From an uncultured Elusimicrobium sp. (GTDB taxonomy: Bacteria; Elusimicrobiota; Elusimicrobia; Elusimicrobiales; Elusimicrobiaceae): a stretch of 11,590 nt of DNA. Both the position numbers and the translations under genes were made by a program. Below, piece by piece: positions 1 to 7,313 of this stretch (position 1 is its first letter; every line of letters starts with the position of its first letter). The stretch lies in contig CAMGSK010000034.1 of NCBI GenBank assembly GCA_946061795.1, forward strand, positions 1-11,590. The letters are read 5' to 3'. The notes below the pieces were generated by a model. The model ran no database searches and was not told the DNA's origin. It worked only from the letters and a program-made list of their open reading frames with translations.

Positions 1-57
1 GGGCTCACACTGGCGGTCGGCGTCTATGCTTGCGCTGTATTCATGCTGCCTCCATAA
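1..57 (+). CDS. possible 3' end of an upstream gene, cut by the window edge
   Basis: Frame 1 is open from the first base to a TAA at 55-57 and encodes a short hydrophobic tail (GLTLAVGVYACAVFMLPP). That composition would suit the end of a membrane protein. A stem-loop followed by a T-run begins about 45 bases downstream, as expected behind a + strand gene. Only 18 residues are visible, so the product cannot be named. Frame 2 is also open over the same stretch, so the reading is tentative. Confidence 0.35.
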   Translation, partial: GLTLAVGVYACAVFMLPP

Positions 58-103
58 GATAAAGTAAATGTACGGATACCTTATGATTTTAGCATATTTA
101 CGG

Positions 104-137
104 GAAAATACGGGGGGTTGTGTCGTATTTTCTTTTT
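104..137 (+). terminator. AT-rich stem-loop terminator candidate for the upstream + strand gene
   Basis: GAAAATACG at 104-112 pairs perfectly with CGTATTTTC at 124-132 (9 bp) around an 11-base G-rich loop. Five T residues follow at 133-137. The stem has only three G-C pairs, so it is weaker than the other terminators here, but its placement behind the stop at 57 fits rho-independent termination. Confidence 0.5.
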
Positions 138-172
138 GATGTATTTTACCTGGGAACAAAATGCATCAAAAA
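133..172. repeat. 15-bp inverted repeat, AT-rich
   Basis: TTTTTGATGTATTTT at 133-147 pairs with AAAATGCATCAAAAA at 158-172, with one G-T pair and a 10-base loop. It shares its first T-run with the preceding stem-loop. It could be a bidirectional terminator between two converging genes or a protein-binding dyad; the sequence alone does not decide. Confidence 0.45.
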
Positions 173-177
173 TCATT

Positions 178-200
178 TCCCGGCGGGGAAAACGCCGGGA
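178..200 (-). terminator. stem-loop terminator of the sulfatase-fold gene
   Basis: TCCCGGCG at 178-185 pairs perfectly with CGCCGGGA at 193-200 (8 bp, 7-base loop). It lies four bases past the TGA of the minus strand gene. On the minus strand the stem is followed by AAATGATTTTT, a short T-run, consistent with rho-independent termination of that gene. Confidence 0.65.
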
Positions 201-204
201 TGTT

Positions 205-1944
205 TCATTGCGGCTTTACAAAGGTGGTAAACAGCCGGATGATTTCTTTGTCTTGCGCGTTGGAGGAGTTTAACGCCACGATCCGTTTTCCTTCGTCGGT
301 CGTCACCACGGCGTAGTCTTCCTTGACGTCAAACACGCTGCGCCGGGCGTCCGCGTCAAACAGGCTGTGTCCGAAAAATCCTTTGGGCTGGGGGAGGTTC
401 AACAAGTCCAGCACGGTGGGCGCTATATCCAGCTGGCTGGCCAGTTGGTTTTGCGTTAACGGCTTGGTCTGCGGCGTGCGGGTGATAACGGCAAACGGAA
501 TGCGGTCAAACACGCGCCGGTAAGGTTTAAACAGGGCGTTAGTGGGCGTGTTGGAGTAGGACGGGTGGTCCCCCGTCACGATGACGAGCGTTTGTTCGTC
601 CATTAAATTTTTTTCATTCAGCAGCCGCAGAAACCGCGCCAAATCCTCTCCGGCGCGCGCATAAGCGCGGGGCATGGTGGGCACGTTGTAAAACGGCGCG
701 TCTATTTCTTCGTATTCTTGTCCCAGATAATCGTCCCGCCCCAGCGGCACGTGCGTGTCCACGGTAAGCAGGGTGAGAAACACCTTGTCGTTTTTCCGCT
801 GCGCCAAATAATCCGCCGCGTATTCAAAAAGCTTTCGGTCCGTCAGCCCCCACCAGTCTATATAGTCTTTGTAAGCTTCTTGTTCGGAGAAAAATTTCCG
901 TCCGCGCACCTCGTCAAATCCCGCCTGGTGAAATAAAACATTCTCGTCCATATAGTCTTCGTGCGCGCCGCGAAGGAAGGCCGTATGAAATCCGTTTTTT
1001 TTCAGCTCTTTGACAAACGAGAGCGGGTAGGCGTTTTGATAGCTCAGCTCCGCATGCGGATGAGAGGAAAAAATCACGCTCAGCCCGTACAGCGTGGACA
1101 GGGTGACCGTGTGCAGCGTGGCGGAGGGATATTGTTCAAAAATCCGGTCATAAGTCCTGCTGGCGGCGGGGGGAATGAGCGGGTTGAAGCGGTGCATATA
1201 TTTGGCCGACAAAGACTCCGTGGCGATAAGAATGACCCTTTTATAATTTTTTCCCACGCCCGTATTGCGTGCGTTGAAAACATTGTATTTTTGGGCGGTT
1301 TGGGCCGTTTCGTCAGAAAGAGCGGAGACGACGGCGGCTTTCGGGGCCGGAGTCAGCACCGCGCGCAGGGTATAAACTGGAGAGGGCGCCAACAGATAGG
1401 AGGAGAAAAAATCATTCGGTTTTTGCAGCAGCCCCAGCGGATTGCAAAACGCAAATATTGCCCACACCGCCGCGCACACCGCCAGCTGGCGGGCCGAATC
1501 CCGGCGCGTCTGAGCGCGCAAAAGTTTCCGCACTGCAAAAGCGCAGAACGCAAATACCAAACCTAAATAAGACAGAATGCGCCAGTCCGATATAAAGTCG
1601 TAATCTCCGCCTTTGAGCGTATCCAAGTATTTGGCTCCGAAACGTTCCTTAAAATACCACAGCAAGACAAAATCCGCCGTCGTCGCCAGATAATATACAT
1701 ATAGGAGAACGGCCAGCAGCCATTTGTTGCGCAGGCCCAGCAGGTTGAGCAGCGCCAAACACGCCCCCAAAAACGCAAATTCCGTCAGCAGTCTCGCGCC
1801 CAGCGCGGCCGTCCATATCCAGACGCCGCTTATTTCCAGCTGGTGCAGGCCGAAGGCCGTCAAAGCCAGCGCGGGCAAAGAAGCCAGCAAAAGCAATTTG
1901 TAATTTTCAGTCCAAGCGGTAAAAAACGGGCGGAAAAGTTTCAT
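205..1944 (-). CDS. LTA synthase/phosphoglycerol transferase-like membrane enzyme (sulfatase fold)
   Basis: A 579-residue membrane enzyme of the alkaline phosphatase/sulfatase superfamily. Family members move phosphoglycerol or phosphoethanolamine groups from phospholipid to an envelope acceptor outside the inner membrane. About five hydrophobic segments lie within residues 15-170, followed by a linker and the catalytic domain from about residue 233. Visible metal-site motifs are ATES (E243), DTH (D396, H398) and TGDH (D459, H460). The nucleophile is probably a Thr in HTVTLSTLYG (T279 or T281), by analogy with the family. I start at ATG 1944 (MKLFRPFF), which has GGACGG nine bases upstream. 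A GTG at 1968 would add eight residues (587 in all) but has AAGGG directly abutting it. The gene is divergent from thrS and ends at a stem-loop. LTA synthase, MdoB/OpgB-type and EptA-type roles cannot be separated here, so the substrate is unknown. Confidence 0.88.
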   Translation of the reverse strand: MKLFRPFFTAWTENYKLLLLASLPALALTAFGLHQLEISGVWIWTAALGARLLTEFAFLGACLALLNLLGLRNKWLLAVLLYVYYLATTADFVLLWYFKERFGAKYLDTLKGGDYDFISDWRILSYLGLVFAFCAFAVRKLLRAQTRRDSARQLAVCAAVWAIFAFCNPLGLLQKPNDFFSSYLLAPSPVYTLRAVLTPAPKAAVVSALSDETAQTAQKYNVFNARNTGVGKNYKRVILIATESLSAKYMHRFNPLIPPAASRTYDRIFEQYPSATLHTVTLSTLYGLSVIFSSHPHAELSYQNAYPLSFVKELKKNGFHTAFLRGAHEDYMDENVLFHQAGFDEVRGRKFFSEQEAYKDYIDWWGLTDRKLFEYAADYLAQRKNDKVFLTLLTVDTHVPLGRDDYLGQEYEEIDAPFYNVPTMPRAYARAGEDLARFLRLLNEKNLMDEQTLVIVTGDHPSYSNTPTNALFKPYRRVFDRIPFAVITRTPQTKPLTQNQLASQLDIAPTVLDLLNLPQPKGFFGHSLFDADARRSVFDVKEDYAVVTTDEGKRIVALNSSNAQDKEIIRLFTTFVKPQ

Positions 1945-1977
1945 GATATACGCCGTCCAACGCGGCACCCCTTAATT

Positions 1978-1986
1978 TGATATACT
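1978..1986 (+). promoter_or_regulatory. extended -10 promoter of thrS
   Basis: TGATATACT at 1978-1986 is a TGN extension joined to a near-consensus -10 (TATACT). The hexamer 17 bases upstream (CAACGC) is poor, which is usual for extended -10 promoters. Transcription would start near 1993, giving a leader of about 36 bases. The leader holds a short hairpin (AGCGG 2003-2007 with CCGCT 2013-2017) directly before the GAAGGA ribosome binding site. Confidence 0.55.
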
Positions 1987-1988
1987 TA

Positions 1989-1994
1989 ATTATA
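1989..1994 (-). promoter_or_regulatory. possible -10 box for the sulfatase-fold gene
   Basis: On the minus strand 1994 to 1989 reads TATAAT, a consensus -10 about 45 bases upstream of the chosen ATG. No recognisable -35 or TG extension accompanies it. The region is AT-rich and overlaps the thrS promoter on the other strand, so chance occurrence is possible. Confidence 0.35.
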
Positions 1995-2028
1995 TAAATT
2001 TAAGCGGTTTTTCCGCTGAAGGATACTT

Positions 2029-3780
2029 ATGGAAAACAATGAACTGGAAATGAAACGGCACTCCTGCGCCCACATTATGGCCGCCGCCGTGCAGCAGTTG
2101 TTCCCCGGTACCAAGCTGGGTATCGGCCCCGCCGTGGAAAACGGCTTCTATTATGATTTTGACTGTCCGCACGCGTTCACGCCGGAAGATTTGAAAACCA
2201 TTGAAACTAAGATGAAAGAACTCATCAAAGCGCGCATTCCGTTTGAGCGCAAAGAAATGAGCAAAGCCGAAGCGAAAGAATTTTTTGAAAAACGCGGCGA
2301 AACGTACAAACTGGAACTTTTGGAAGAACTGGAAGACGGCAACATCACTGTTTATCTGACGGGAGACTACGCCGACCTTTGCCGCGGCCCCCATGTGGAA
2401 CACACGGGCAAAATCAACAATTTTAAATTGTCGTCTTTGGCCGGAGCCTACTGGCGCGGCGACGAAAAACGCCCCATGCTCCAGCGCATTTACGGCTTGT
2501 CTTTCGACACCAAAGACGAACTCAACGCCTACGTCAAACAGCAGGAAGAGGCCGCCAAGCGCGACCACCGCAAGCTGGGGCCGGAACTGGGTCTGTTCAG
2601 CATCAACGACCATATCGGCCCGGGATTGATTCTCATGCACCCCAAAGGCGGCATGCTGCGCAAAGTGCTGGAAGACTGGATTAAAGAAGAAAACCTCAAA
2701 CGCGGCTATGATTTGGTGGTCAGCCCGCACATTGCCCGGCTGCACTTATTTGAAATCAGCGGTCACGCGGGTTTTTATTCCGACAGCATGTTTCACCCCA
2801 TGGAAGTGGACGGCGAACAATACCAGATTAAACCCATGAACTGCCCTTTCCATGTGGAAATTTACAAATCCGGCCTGCGCAGCTACCGGGATTTGCCGCT
2901 GCGCTACTCCGAACTGGGCACCGTGTACCGCTATGAACGTTCCGGCGCGCTGCACGGCCTTTTGCGCGTGCGCGGATTTACGCAGGACGACGCGCACATT
3001 TTCTGCACGCCCGAACAGGTGGAAGACGAAGTCAAGCAGTGCTTTGAATTTGCCATGCATATTTTCAAAACGTTCGGCTTTGAGAAATTTGCAGTGGAAC
3101 TCTCCACGCGTGACCCGCAGCACCCGGAGCATTTTACCGGCAAGCCGGAAGATTGGGAACGGGCCGAAAACGCGCTCAAGCACGTGCTGGAAACCAATCA
3201 GATTCCTTATACTACGCACGCCGGGGAAGCGGCTTTTTACGGGCCGAAAATTGACATCAAGGTCATGGACGCCATCGGCCGTTTGTGGCAGCTGTCCACC
3301 ATTCAGTTTGACTTCAACCTGCCGGAGCGTTTTGACCTGGAGTTTGTCGCTCCCGAAGGGCGCAAACGTCCCATTATGGTGCACCGGGCCATGTTCGGCA
3401 GCATAGAACGTTTTACGGGCGTGATTATAGAGCATTTTGCGGGTTGGTTCCCGCTTTGGCTGGCTCCCGTGCAGGCCAAGATTCTGACGCTGACGGACGA
3501 GCAGATTCCGTACGCCAAAGAAGTGGCCGCCCAAATGCGCGCGGCGGGTTTGCGCCCGCAGCTGGATGTCCGCCCGGAAAAGCTGGGGCTGAAAATCCGG
3601 GAAGCGCATATGGAACGCATTCCTTACACGCTGGTTATCGGCGCGAAGGAAGCGCAGGACAAAGCCGTCACGGTGCGTTTGCGCGACGGAAAAAACCTGA
3701 ACGGATTGCCGCTGGCGGACGTTATCGCCAAAATGAAGGAAGAGGCGGATTCCCGCAGCCTGACGAATCTGCTGAAATAA
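2029..3780 (+). CDS. thrS: threonyl-tRNA synthetase lacking the TGS domain
   Basis: Charges tRNA-Thr with threonine in the cytoplasm; a class II synthetase of 583 residues. The editing domain is present from the start: HSCAH (H11, H15) and C118/H122 in DLCRGPH match the HxxxH and CxxxH site that clears mischarged Ser-tRNA. The catalytic core follows from about residue 180, with motif 1 near 197-235, motif 2 arginine in RYERSG (R301) and motif 3 in GSIERF (R461). Zinc ligands are C272 (MNCPFH), H323 (DDAH) and H452 (VHRAMF). The anticodon-binding domain spans about 480-570. The family is usually near 640 residues; the missing part is the N-terminal TGS domain of about 60 residues. The start is firm: GAAGGAT lies just upstream and the region before it is promoter sequence. 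It is a single-gene unit between its own promoter and a strong terminator. Confidence 0.97.
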   Translation: MENNELEMKRHSCAHIMAAAVQQLFPGTKLGIGPAVENGFYYDFDCPHAFTPEDLKTIETKMKELIKARIPFERKEMSKAEAKEFFEKRGETYKLELLEELEDGNITVYLTGDYADLCRGPHVEHTGKINNFKLSSLAGAYWRGDEKRPMLQRIYGLSFDTKDELNAYVKQQEEAAKRDHRKLGPELGLFSINDHIGPGLILMHPKGGMLRKVLEDWIKEENLKRGYDLVVSPHIARLHLFEISGHAGFYSDSMFHPMEVDGEQYQIKPMNCPFHVEIYKSGLRSYRDLPLRYSELGTVYRYERSGALHGLLRVRGFTQDDAHIFCTPEQVEDEVKQCFEFAMHIFKTFGFEKFAVELSTRDPQHPEHFTGKPEDWERAENALKHVLETNQIPYTTHAGEAAFYGPKIDIKVMDAIGRLWQLSTIQFDFNLPERFDLEFVAPEGRKRPIMVHRAMFGSIERFTGVIIEHFAGWFPLWLAPVQAKILTLTDEQIPYAKEVAAQMRAAGLRPQLDVRPEKLGLKIREAHMERIPYTLVIGAKEAQDKAVTVRLRDGKNLNGLPLADVIAKMKEEADSRSLTNLLK

Positions 3781-3798
3781 GTTTGTTTGAGTAAAGAG

Positions 3799-3833
3799 CC
3801 CGGTTCCGCGTTTTTGGCGCGGAACCGGGTTTT
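3799..3833 (+). terminator. strong rho-independent terminator of thrS
   Basis: CCCGGTTCCGCG at 3799-3810 pairs perfectly with CGCGGAACCGGG at 3818-3829 (12 bp, 7-base loop). TTTT then follows at 3830-3833. It lies 18 bases after the thrS stop codon. Confidence 0.92.
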
Positions 3834-3835
3834 CG

Positions 3836-3862
3836 TTGTTCGGGCGGATTCTGTGATATAAT
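3836..3862 (+). promoter_or_regulatory. extended -10 promoter of the GH3 gene
   Basis: TGATATAAT at 3854-3862 is a perfect -10 hexamer with a TGN extension. TTGTTC at 3836-3841 could serve as -35 with a short 15-base spacer. It sits directly behind the thrS terminator. A clear AAGGAGAGG ribosome binding site follows at 3886-3894, before the ATG at 3901. Confidence 0.7.
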
Positions 3863-3900
3863 GGGAGGAGGAGTTATTTTTTATAAAGGAGAGGTTTGGA

Positions 3901-5661
3901 ATGAAAGCGTTTTCCGTCGTTGCCGCATTGTGTTTGACGGCCGGTCTGCTGCATGCCGCGCCGGTTCCGTCCGTGGATGATCTGACCCTGCGCGAGCAAA
4001 CGGGGCAAACCATTATGCCCCGGGTGCTCATCGGCCAGCAAGAAGCGTTTAAAGAAGCCGTGCTGAACGGGGAAGTGACCGGATTTTTTATTAAGGCGGG
4101 GGAAGGCTTGGTCACGTTCCCGTCTTTAAATTCCAAGAACCAGGCCCGGTTCACCGCCAAACAGTATAAACGTCTGCAGAAGACGATTGCGGATTTGAAC
4201 AAATGGGCCGCGCAAAGCCGTCATAAAATCCCGCTCATTTTCGCCCTGGATTACGAAGGCGGCACCGTCACCTCTCCCATGTATATGGGGCTGAAACAAA
4301 TGCCCTCCAATATGCTGTTGGCCGCTTCCGGACAGGAAGACGTGGTGGCGCAGATGTACGCCGCACAGGCGTTGGAAATTAAAAAGAGCGGCTCCAATAT
4401 GGCCCTGGGGCCGGATACGGACGTAAACTCCAATCCGAACAATCCCATCATCAACGCCCGTTCCTTCGGAGACGACACCGCGCGCGTGGGAGCTTATTCT
4501 CTGGCCGCGGTCAAAGCCTTGCAGCAAAACGGCGTGCCCGCCACCAACAAACATTTTCCCGGCCACGGGGACACGGCGGTGGATTCCCATAAATCCCAGC
4601 CGGTCACGGATTTGCCGGAGCAGGAGTTGTGGAACACGCATATCGCCGCTTTTGAGCCTTCCGTCAAAGAAGCGGACGCGTTTTTGAGCGCGCACGTGGT
4701 GTATCCCGCGCTGGACGCGGACAACTCCGCCTCTTTCTCTCCCAAAATTTTGAAGGACCTTTTGCGCGGCAAAATGGGCTATAAAGGCATTATTATTACC
4801 GACGGGCTGGATATGGGCGCGGTCAGCGACGTACCCGTAGAGTCCATTATTCTGCGTTCCTATAAAGCGGGCAACAACGTGCTTCTTCTGGCCGGAGACG
4901 TCAAAAATATTGAACAAGCCCGGCAGTATCCGCATATCGCGGCCGGCTTTGTGCAGAAAAGCGTAGCCGGCGTGGAAGACGAAGGTTTGGACCCGGACTC
5001 CCACGTCACTCGGGCGGAAATCCGCTCTTCGGCGCAAAAAGTGTTGGACTTGAAAAAGAAAATGGGGCTTTTTGACCCGGCTCCGGCCGTGAAAGAAACC
5101 GGTTATGAAGCCGCCGCTTTGCGCGCCGCGCGGGAAGGGGTCACCCTCGTGCGCTCAGCGCAAGAAAACGCCGTTATCCCGCTGAAGCGGTGCCAAACGC
5201 GCTCAGACGGTAAAACCGCGTGCGGCAAGCGCAATGTTTGCTCCGTATTTTTTGCCGACGGTATTTTCAGCCTGCAGCTCAAAGCCTTTAACAAAACGCT
5301 GAAAAAGGGCGGGATGAAAGTCCGCTCCGTGCAGGCTCCTTTCTCCGCACAGGAAAAAGACCGCCAGGCCGCGCTGGCTTGTTTGGCCGAAGCGGACGCG
5401 TTAGTCATCGGTACGTCCGGCGGACGCGTAATGAACCCGAATCAGACGGCTTATGTGCAGGAACTGTTGGGCAAAGTCAAAGAGCAGGGGAAACCCGCCG
5501 CGTTGATTTCTTTGCTTAATCCGTATGAAATCAGCGCCTATCCGCAGGCGGATACGGTGCTGGCCGTTTACGGTGCAACGAAAGAATCTATGGAAGTGGC
5601 GGCCCAAATCCTGCTGGGCGACGCTCCCGCCAAGGGTAAACTGCCGGTAAAATTGCCGTAG
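3901..5661 (+). CDS. exported GH3 beta-N-acetylhexosaminidase, NagZ-like
   Basis: A glycoside hydrolase family 3 enzyme of 586 residues, likely releasing N-acetylglucosamine from cell-wall muropeptides or dietary and host glycans. Residues 1-20 form a Sec signal peptide (MKAF, hydrophobic core, LLHAA before P21), with no lipobox Cys at the cleavage point, so a soluble exported protein is expected. The TIM-barrel domain (about 25-395) carries KHFPGHGDT (217-225) followed by the D228-S-H230 dyad typical of NagZ-type acid/base loops. The nucleophile is D301 in TDGLDMG. The second domain (about 402-586) has the GH3 C-terminal layout, ending GKLPVKLP. Three cysteines (C431, C441, C447) cluster at its start and could form a disulfide in an exported protein. 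The gene has its own promoter and terminator. The GH3 call is firm; the natural substrate is inferred from the NagZ-type motif. Confidence 0.92.
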   Translation: MKAFSVVAALCLTAGLLHAAPVPSVDDLTLREQTGQTIMPRVLIGQQEAFKEAVLNGEVTGFFIKAGEGLVTFPSLNSKNQARFTAKQYKRLQKTIADLNKWAAQSRHKIPLIFALDYEGGTVTSPMYMGLKQMPSNMLLAASGQEDVVAQMYAAQALEIKKSGSNMALGPDTDVNSNPNNPIINARSFGDDTARVGAYSLAAVKALQQNGVPATNKHFPGHGDTAVDSHKSQPVTDLPEQELWNTHIAAFEPSVKEADAFLSAHVVYPALDADNSASFSPKILKDLLRGKMGYKGIIITDGLDMGAVSDVPVESIILRSYKAGNNVLLLAGDVKNIEQARQYPHIAAGFVQKSVAGVEDEGLDPDSHVTRAEIRSSAQKVLDLKKKMGLFDPAPAVKETGYEAAALRAAREGVTLVRSAQENAVIPLKRCQTRSDGKTACGKRNVCSVFFADGIFSLQLKAFNKTLKKGGMKVRSVQAPFSAQEKDRQAALACLAEADALVIGTSGGRVMNPNQTAYVQELLGKVKEQGKPAALISLLNPYEISAYPQADTVLAVYGATKESMEVAAQILLGDAPAKGKLPVKLP

Positions 5662-5677
5662 GTTTGCGTTTGTTTTT

Positions 5678-5711
5678 AAGGCCCCCGTTCTTTTGCGGAG
5701 CGGGGGCTTTT
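5678..5711 (+). terminator. rho-independent terminator of the GH3 gene
   Basis: GCCCCCGTTC at 5681-5690 pairs with GAGCGGGGGC at 5698-5707, with one G-T pair and a 7-base loop. Flanking A-T pairs extend the stem, and TTTT follows at 5708-5711. It stands between the GH3 stop at 5661 and the next promoter. Confidence 0.87.
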
Positions 5712-5717
5712 GCTGTC

Positions 5718-5746
5718 TTGTGGGGCGGTTTGTTTTTTGTTATACT
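5718..5746 (+). promoter_or_regulatory. promoter of the glycosyltransferase pair
   Basis: TTGTGG at 5718-5723 and TATACT at 5741-5746 are separated by 17 bases. The -10 carries a TGN extension (TGT at 5738-5740). Transcription would start near 5753. This promoter shows that translation begins at ATG 5784 and not at the in-frame upstream ATG at 5664, which lies before the terminator. Confidence 0.65.
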
Positions 5747-5783
5747 GGATGAGGCGTATCTGCCGACGGAGACGGGTGTTTTT

Positions 5784-7313
5784 ATGAGTAAAACGGCAAA
5801 ACGGATTTTTTTCATTGCTTACGGGCTTCTCATCGGCGCGGGCGTAGGACTGCGGTTTTGTTTTTGGAATATTTCCTACGAATACGATGAAATTTTCACC
5901 GCGGTGACGGCCGACCCTTCCTTGCCTTTGTCCTGGATATGGAAGCACTGGCTGTTGGTGGACGTGCATCCGCCTTTGCATAATATTTTATTGTGGCTGT
6001 ACAATCACTTCGCGCCGTACGGGCCGGAGGCGTGGATGCGCTTCCCCAGCGTGCTGATGGGATTGTGGTCTTTGGTGCTGGCGTGGTGTTTGTTTCCCAA
6101 GCGGTGGGGAAAAACGGCGCGCCTGATGTTTACGGCCATGCTGGCTACGCAGGCGTACGGCGTGTTTTACGGCCAGCACGCCCGGCCGTATGCGCTGCTG
6201 CAGTGCCTGTCCGTGCCGTTTTTATTCCTGTTCTTAAATATTTCCCGGCTGGTACGCAAGAACAAAAAAATATCTGCCGGAACTTGGAGTTGTTTCGCTC
6301 TGTTGTCTCTGCTTTTATGCTGGAGCCATTATTTTGGCGCTTTGCTTTTTGGCGTATGTTCCGTATGGCTGCTTGTTCAAGCCGTATGGTACCGCCGGCG
6401 CATTGCCGCTTTTGTGCTGGTGCCGGGAGCGGTGTTTTGTTTGTTTCTCCCGTGGTTGATTCCCAATCTGCAGGCTAATTTGGCTTTACATCGTTTTAGC
6501 GGGGCTTGGTGGGCCAATTCTATGCCGCACCCGCGTTTGTTCCCCAGTTTGGTGGTCTTTTTCTTTTCGTCCTTTTGGGGAGGATGGGCGTTGGCGGGCG
6601 TGGCGGCGGTGTCTTTGTGGTTTCGTGTGCGCCGGTGCCTGCGGACGGGCCGTTTTGCTTTCAAAAGGGAAATATTGTTGCTGGCGGCGGTGTTGGCGTC
6701 GGCCGCGTTGATTGCGGCGCTGGTCAGTTTAAAGGTTTATTTGCTTTTCGGACGTTATTTTATGGGCTTTGTGCCCTTTGTCTATTTGCTTATTGTGTTT
6801 TTACTGCTGCCGCTGTGCCGCCGCAGCTGCTTGGCTTCTTTGGCGTTTGTATTCTTTTTGGCTTCTTCGGCCCATATGGCTGTCGGTTTTTGGCAAGTGA
6901 CAGCGCGCACGGCGTTTTTGCCCGCCCGATTGTCTATGTATTCGTTCGTCAAACGTTGGCCGGAAAAAGAACTGTTTGTGGTAGCCATGGAGGCGTTTCC
7001 GCCCGCGTCCATGGAGGCCATGTACGGATTTTATCCCAACCGGGTGTTTGGCAAAAACGTACGCGTGACGGAGTTGTGGCAGATGGACGAAAAAACGCGC
7101 GAGGCGGCTTTAGCCCGCCGGGACGCGGCCGTCATCTGGATGCCCAACTGCAGTGAAAAAAAACTCGGCCTCCTTTCCAAAACTTGGGAACGGGCCGTGG
7201 GCGTGGAAGCCAAAGTGGGCAACACGTGTTTTATCAGATTGACGGAAAAAGGAAATTTTGAGCCGCCCGCGCAATGGGGCGCGGTGCGCAAGTCGGGAGG
7301 AGAAAGAATATGA
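5784..7313 (+). CDS. GT39/PMT-type integral membrane glycosyltransferase
   Basis: A 509-residue polytopic membrane protein of the dolichyl-phosphate-mannose mannosyltransferase/ArnT-like superfamily. Such enzymes transfer a sugar from a polyprenyl-phosphate carrier to a protein or glycan on the outer face of the membrane. The first transmembrane segment is at about 7-25. The first loop holds YDE (D35, E36), where the catalytic acid lies in the family, and then DVHPPLHN (60-67), a signature of the group. GQHARPYAL (130-138) is also characteristic. Roughly ten hydrophobic segments run to about residue 395, followed by a soluble tail of about 110 residues. I start at ATG 5784. An in-frame ATG at 5664 adds 40 residues but would make translation cross the GH3 terminator and this gene's own promoter. 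The stop overlaps the next start (ATGA), implying coupling with the GtrB-like partner that likely supplies the lipid-linked donor. The sugar and acceptor are unknown. Confidence 0.88.
   Translation: MSKTAKRIFFIAYGLLIGAGVGLRFCFWNISYEYDEIFTAVTADPSLPLSWIWKHWLLVDVHPPLHNILLWLYNHFAPYGPEAWMRFPSVLMGLWSLVLAWCLFPKRWGKTARLMFTAMLATQAYGVFYGQHARPYALLQCLSVPFLFLFLNISRLVRKNKKISAGTWSCFALLSLLLCWSHYFGALLFGVCSVWLLVQAVWYRRRIAAFVLVPGAVFCLFLPWLIPNLQANLALHRFSGAWWANSMPHPRLFPSLVVFFFSSFWGGWALAGVAAVSLWFRVRRCLRTGRFAFKREILLLAAVLASAALIAALVSLKVYLLFGRYFMGFVPFVYLLIVFLLLPLCRRSCLASLAFVFFLASSAHMAVGFWQVTARTAFLPARLSMYSFVKRWPEKELFVVAMEAFPPASMEAMYGFYPNRVFGKNVRVTELWQMDEKTREAALARRDAAVIWMPNCSEKKLGLLSKTWERAVGVEAKVGNTCFIRLTEKGNFEPPAQWGAVRKSGGERI

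Noticed and set aside
961..1566. A 201-codon + strand open frame inside the sulfatase-fold gene
   Set aside because: Basic, low-information shadow opposite the catalytic and linker region of the minus strand enzyme.
1990..3609. Two antisense open frames (251 and 287 codons) opposite thrS
   Set aside because: Both are shadows of the well-supported thrS reading frame, with no plausible start signals or domains.
4126..5037. A 303-codon open frame on the minus strand within the GH3 gene
   Set aside because: It lies entirely opposite an unmistakable GH3 enzyme with catalytic motifs; its composition (Arg, Gly, His, Val) is typical of antisense reading in this base composition.
5664..5783. An N-terminal extension of 40 residues on the GT39 protein from ATG 5664
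   Set aside because: It would translate through the GH3 terminator and the gene's own promoter. The first transmembrane helix and catalytic loop are complete from ATG 5784.
7274..7309. A 12-residue extension of the GtrB-like protein
   Set aside because: The strong ribosome binding site at 7295-7302 lies after that ATG, and the family begins directly at the LSVVVP strand.
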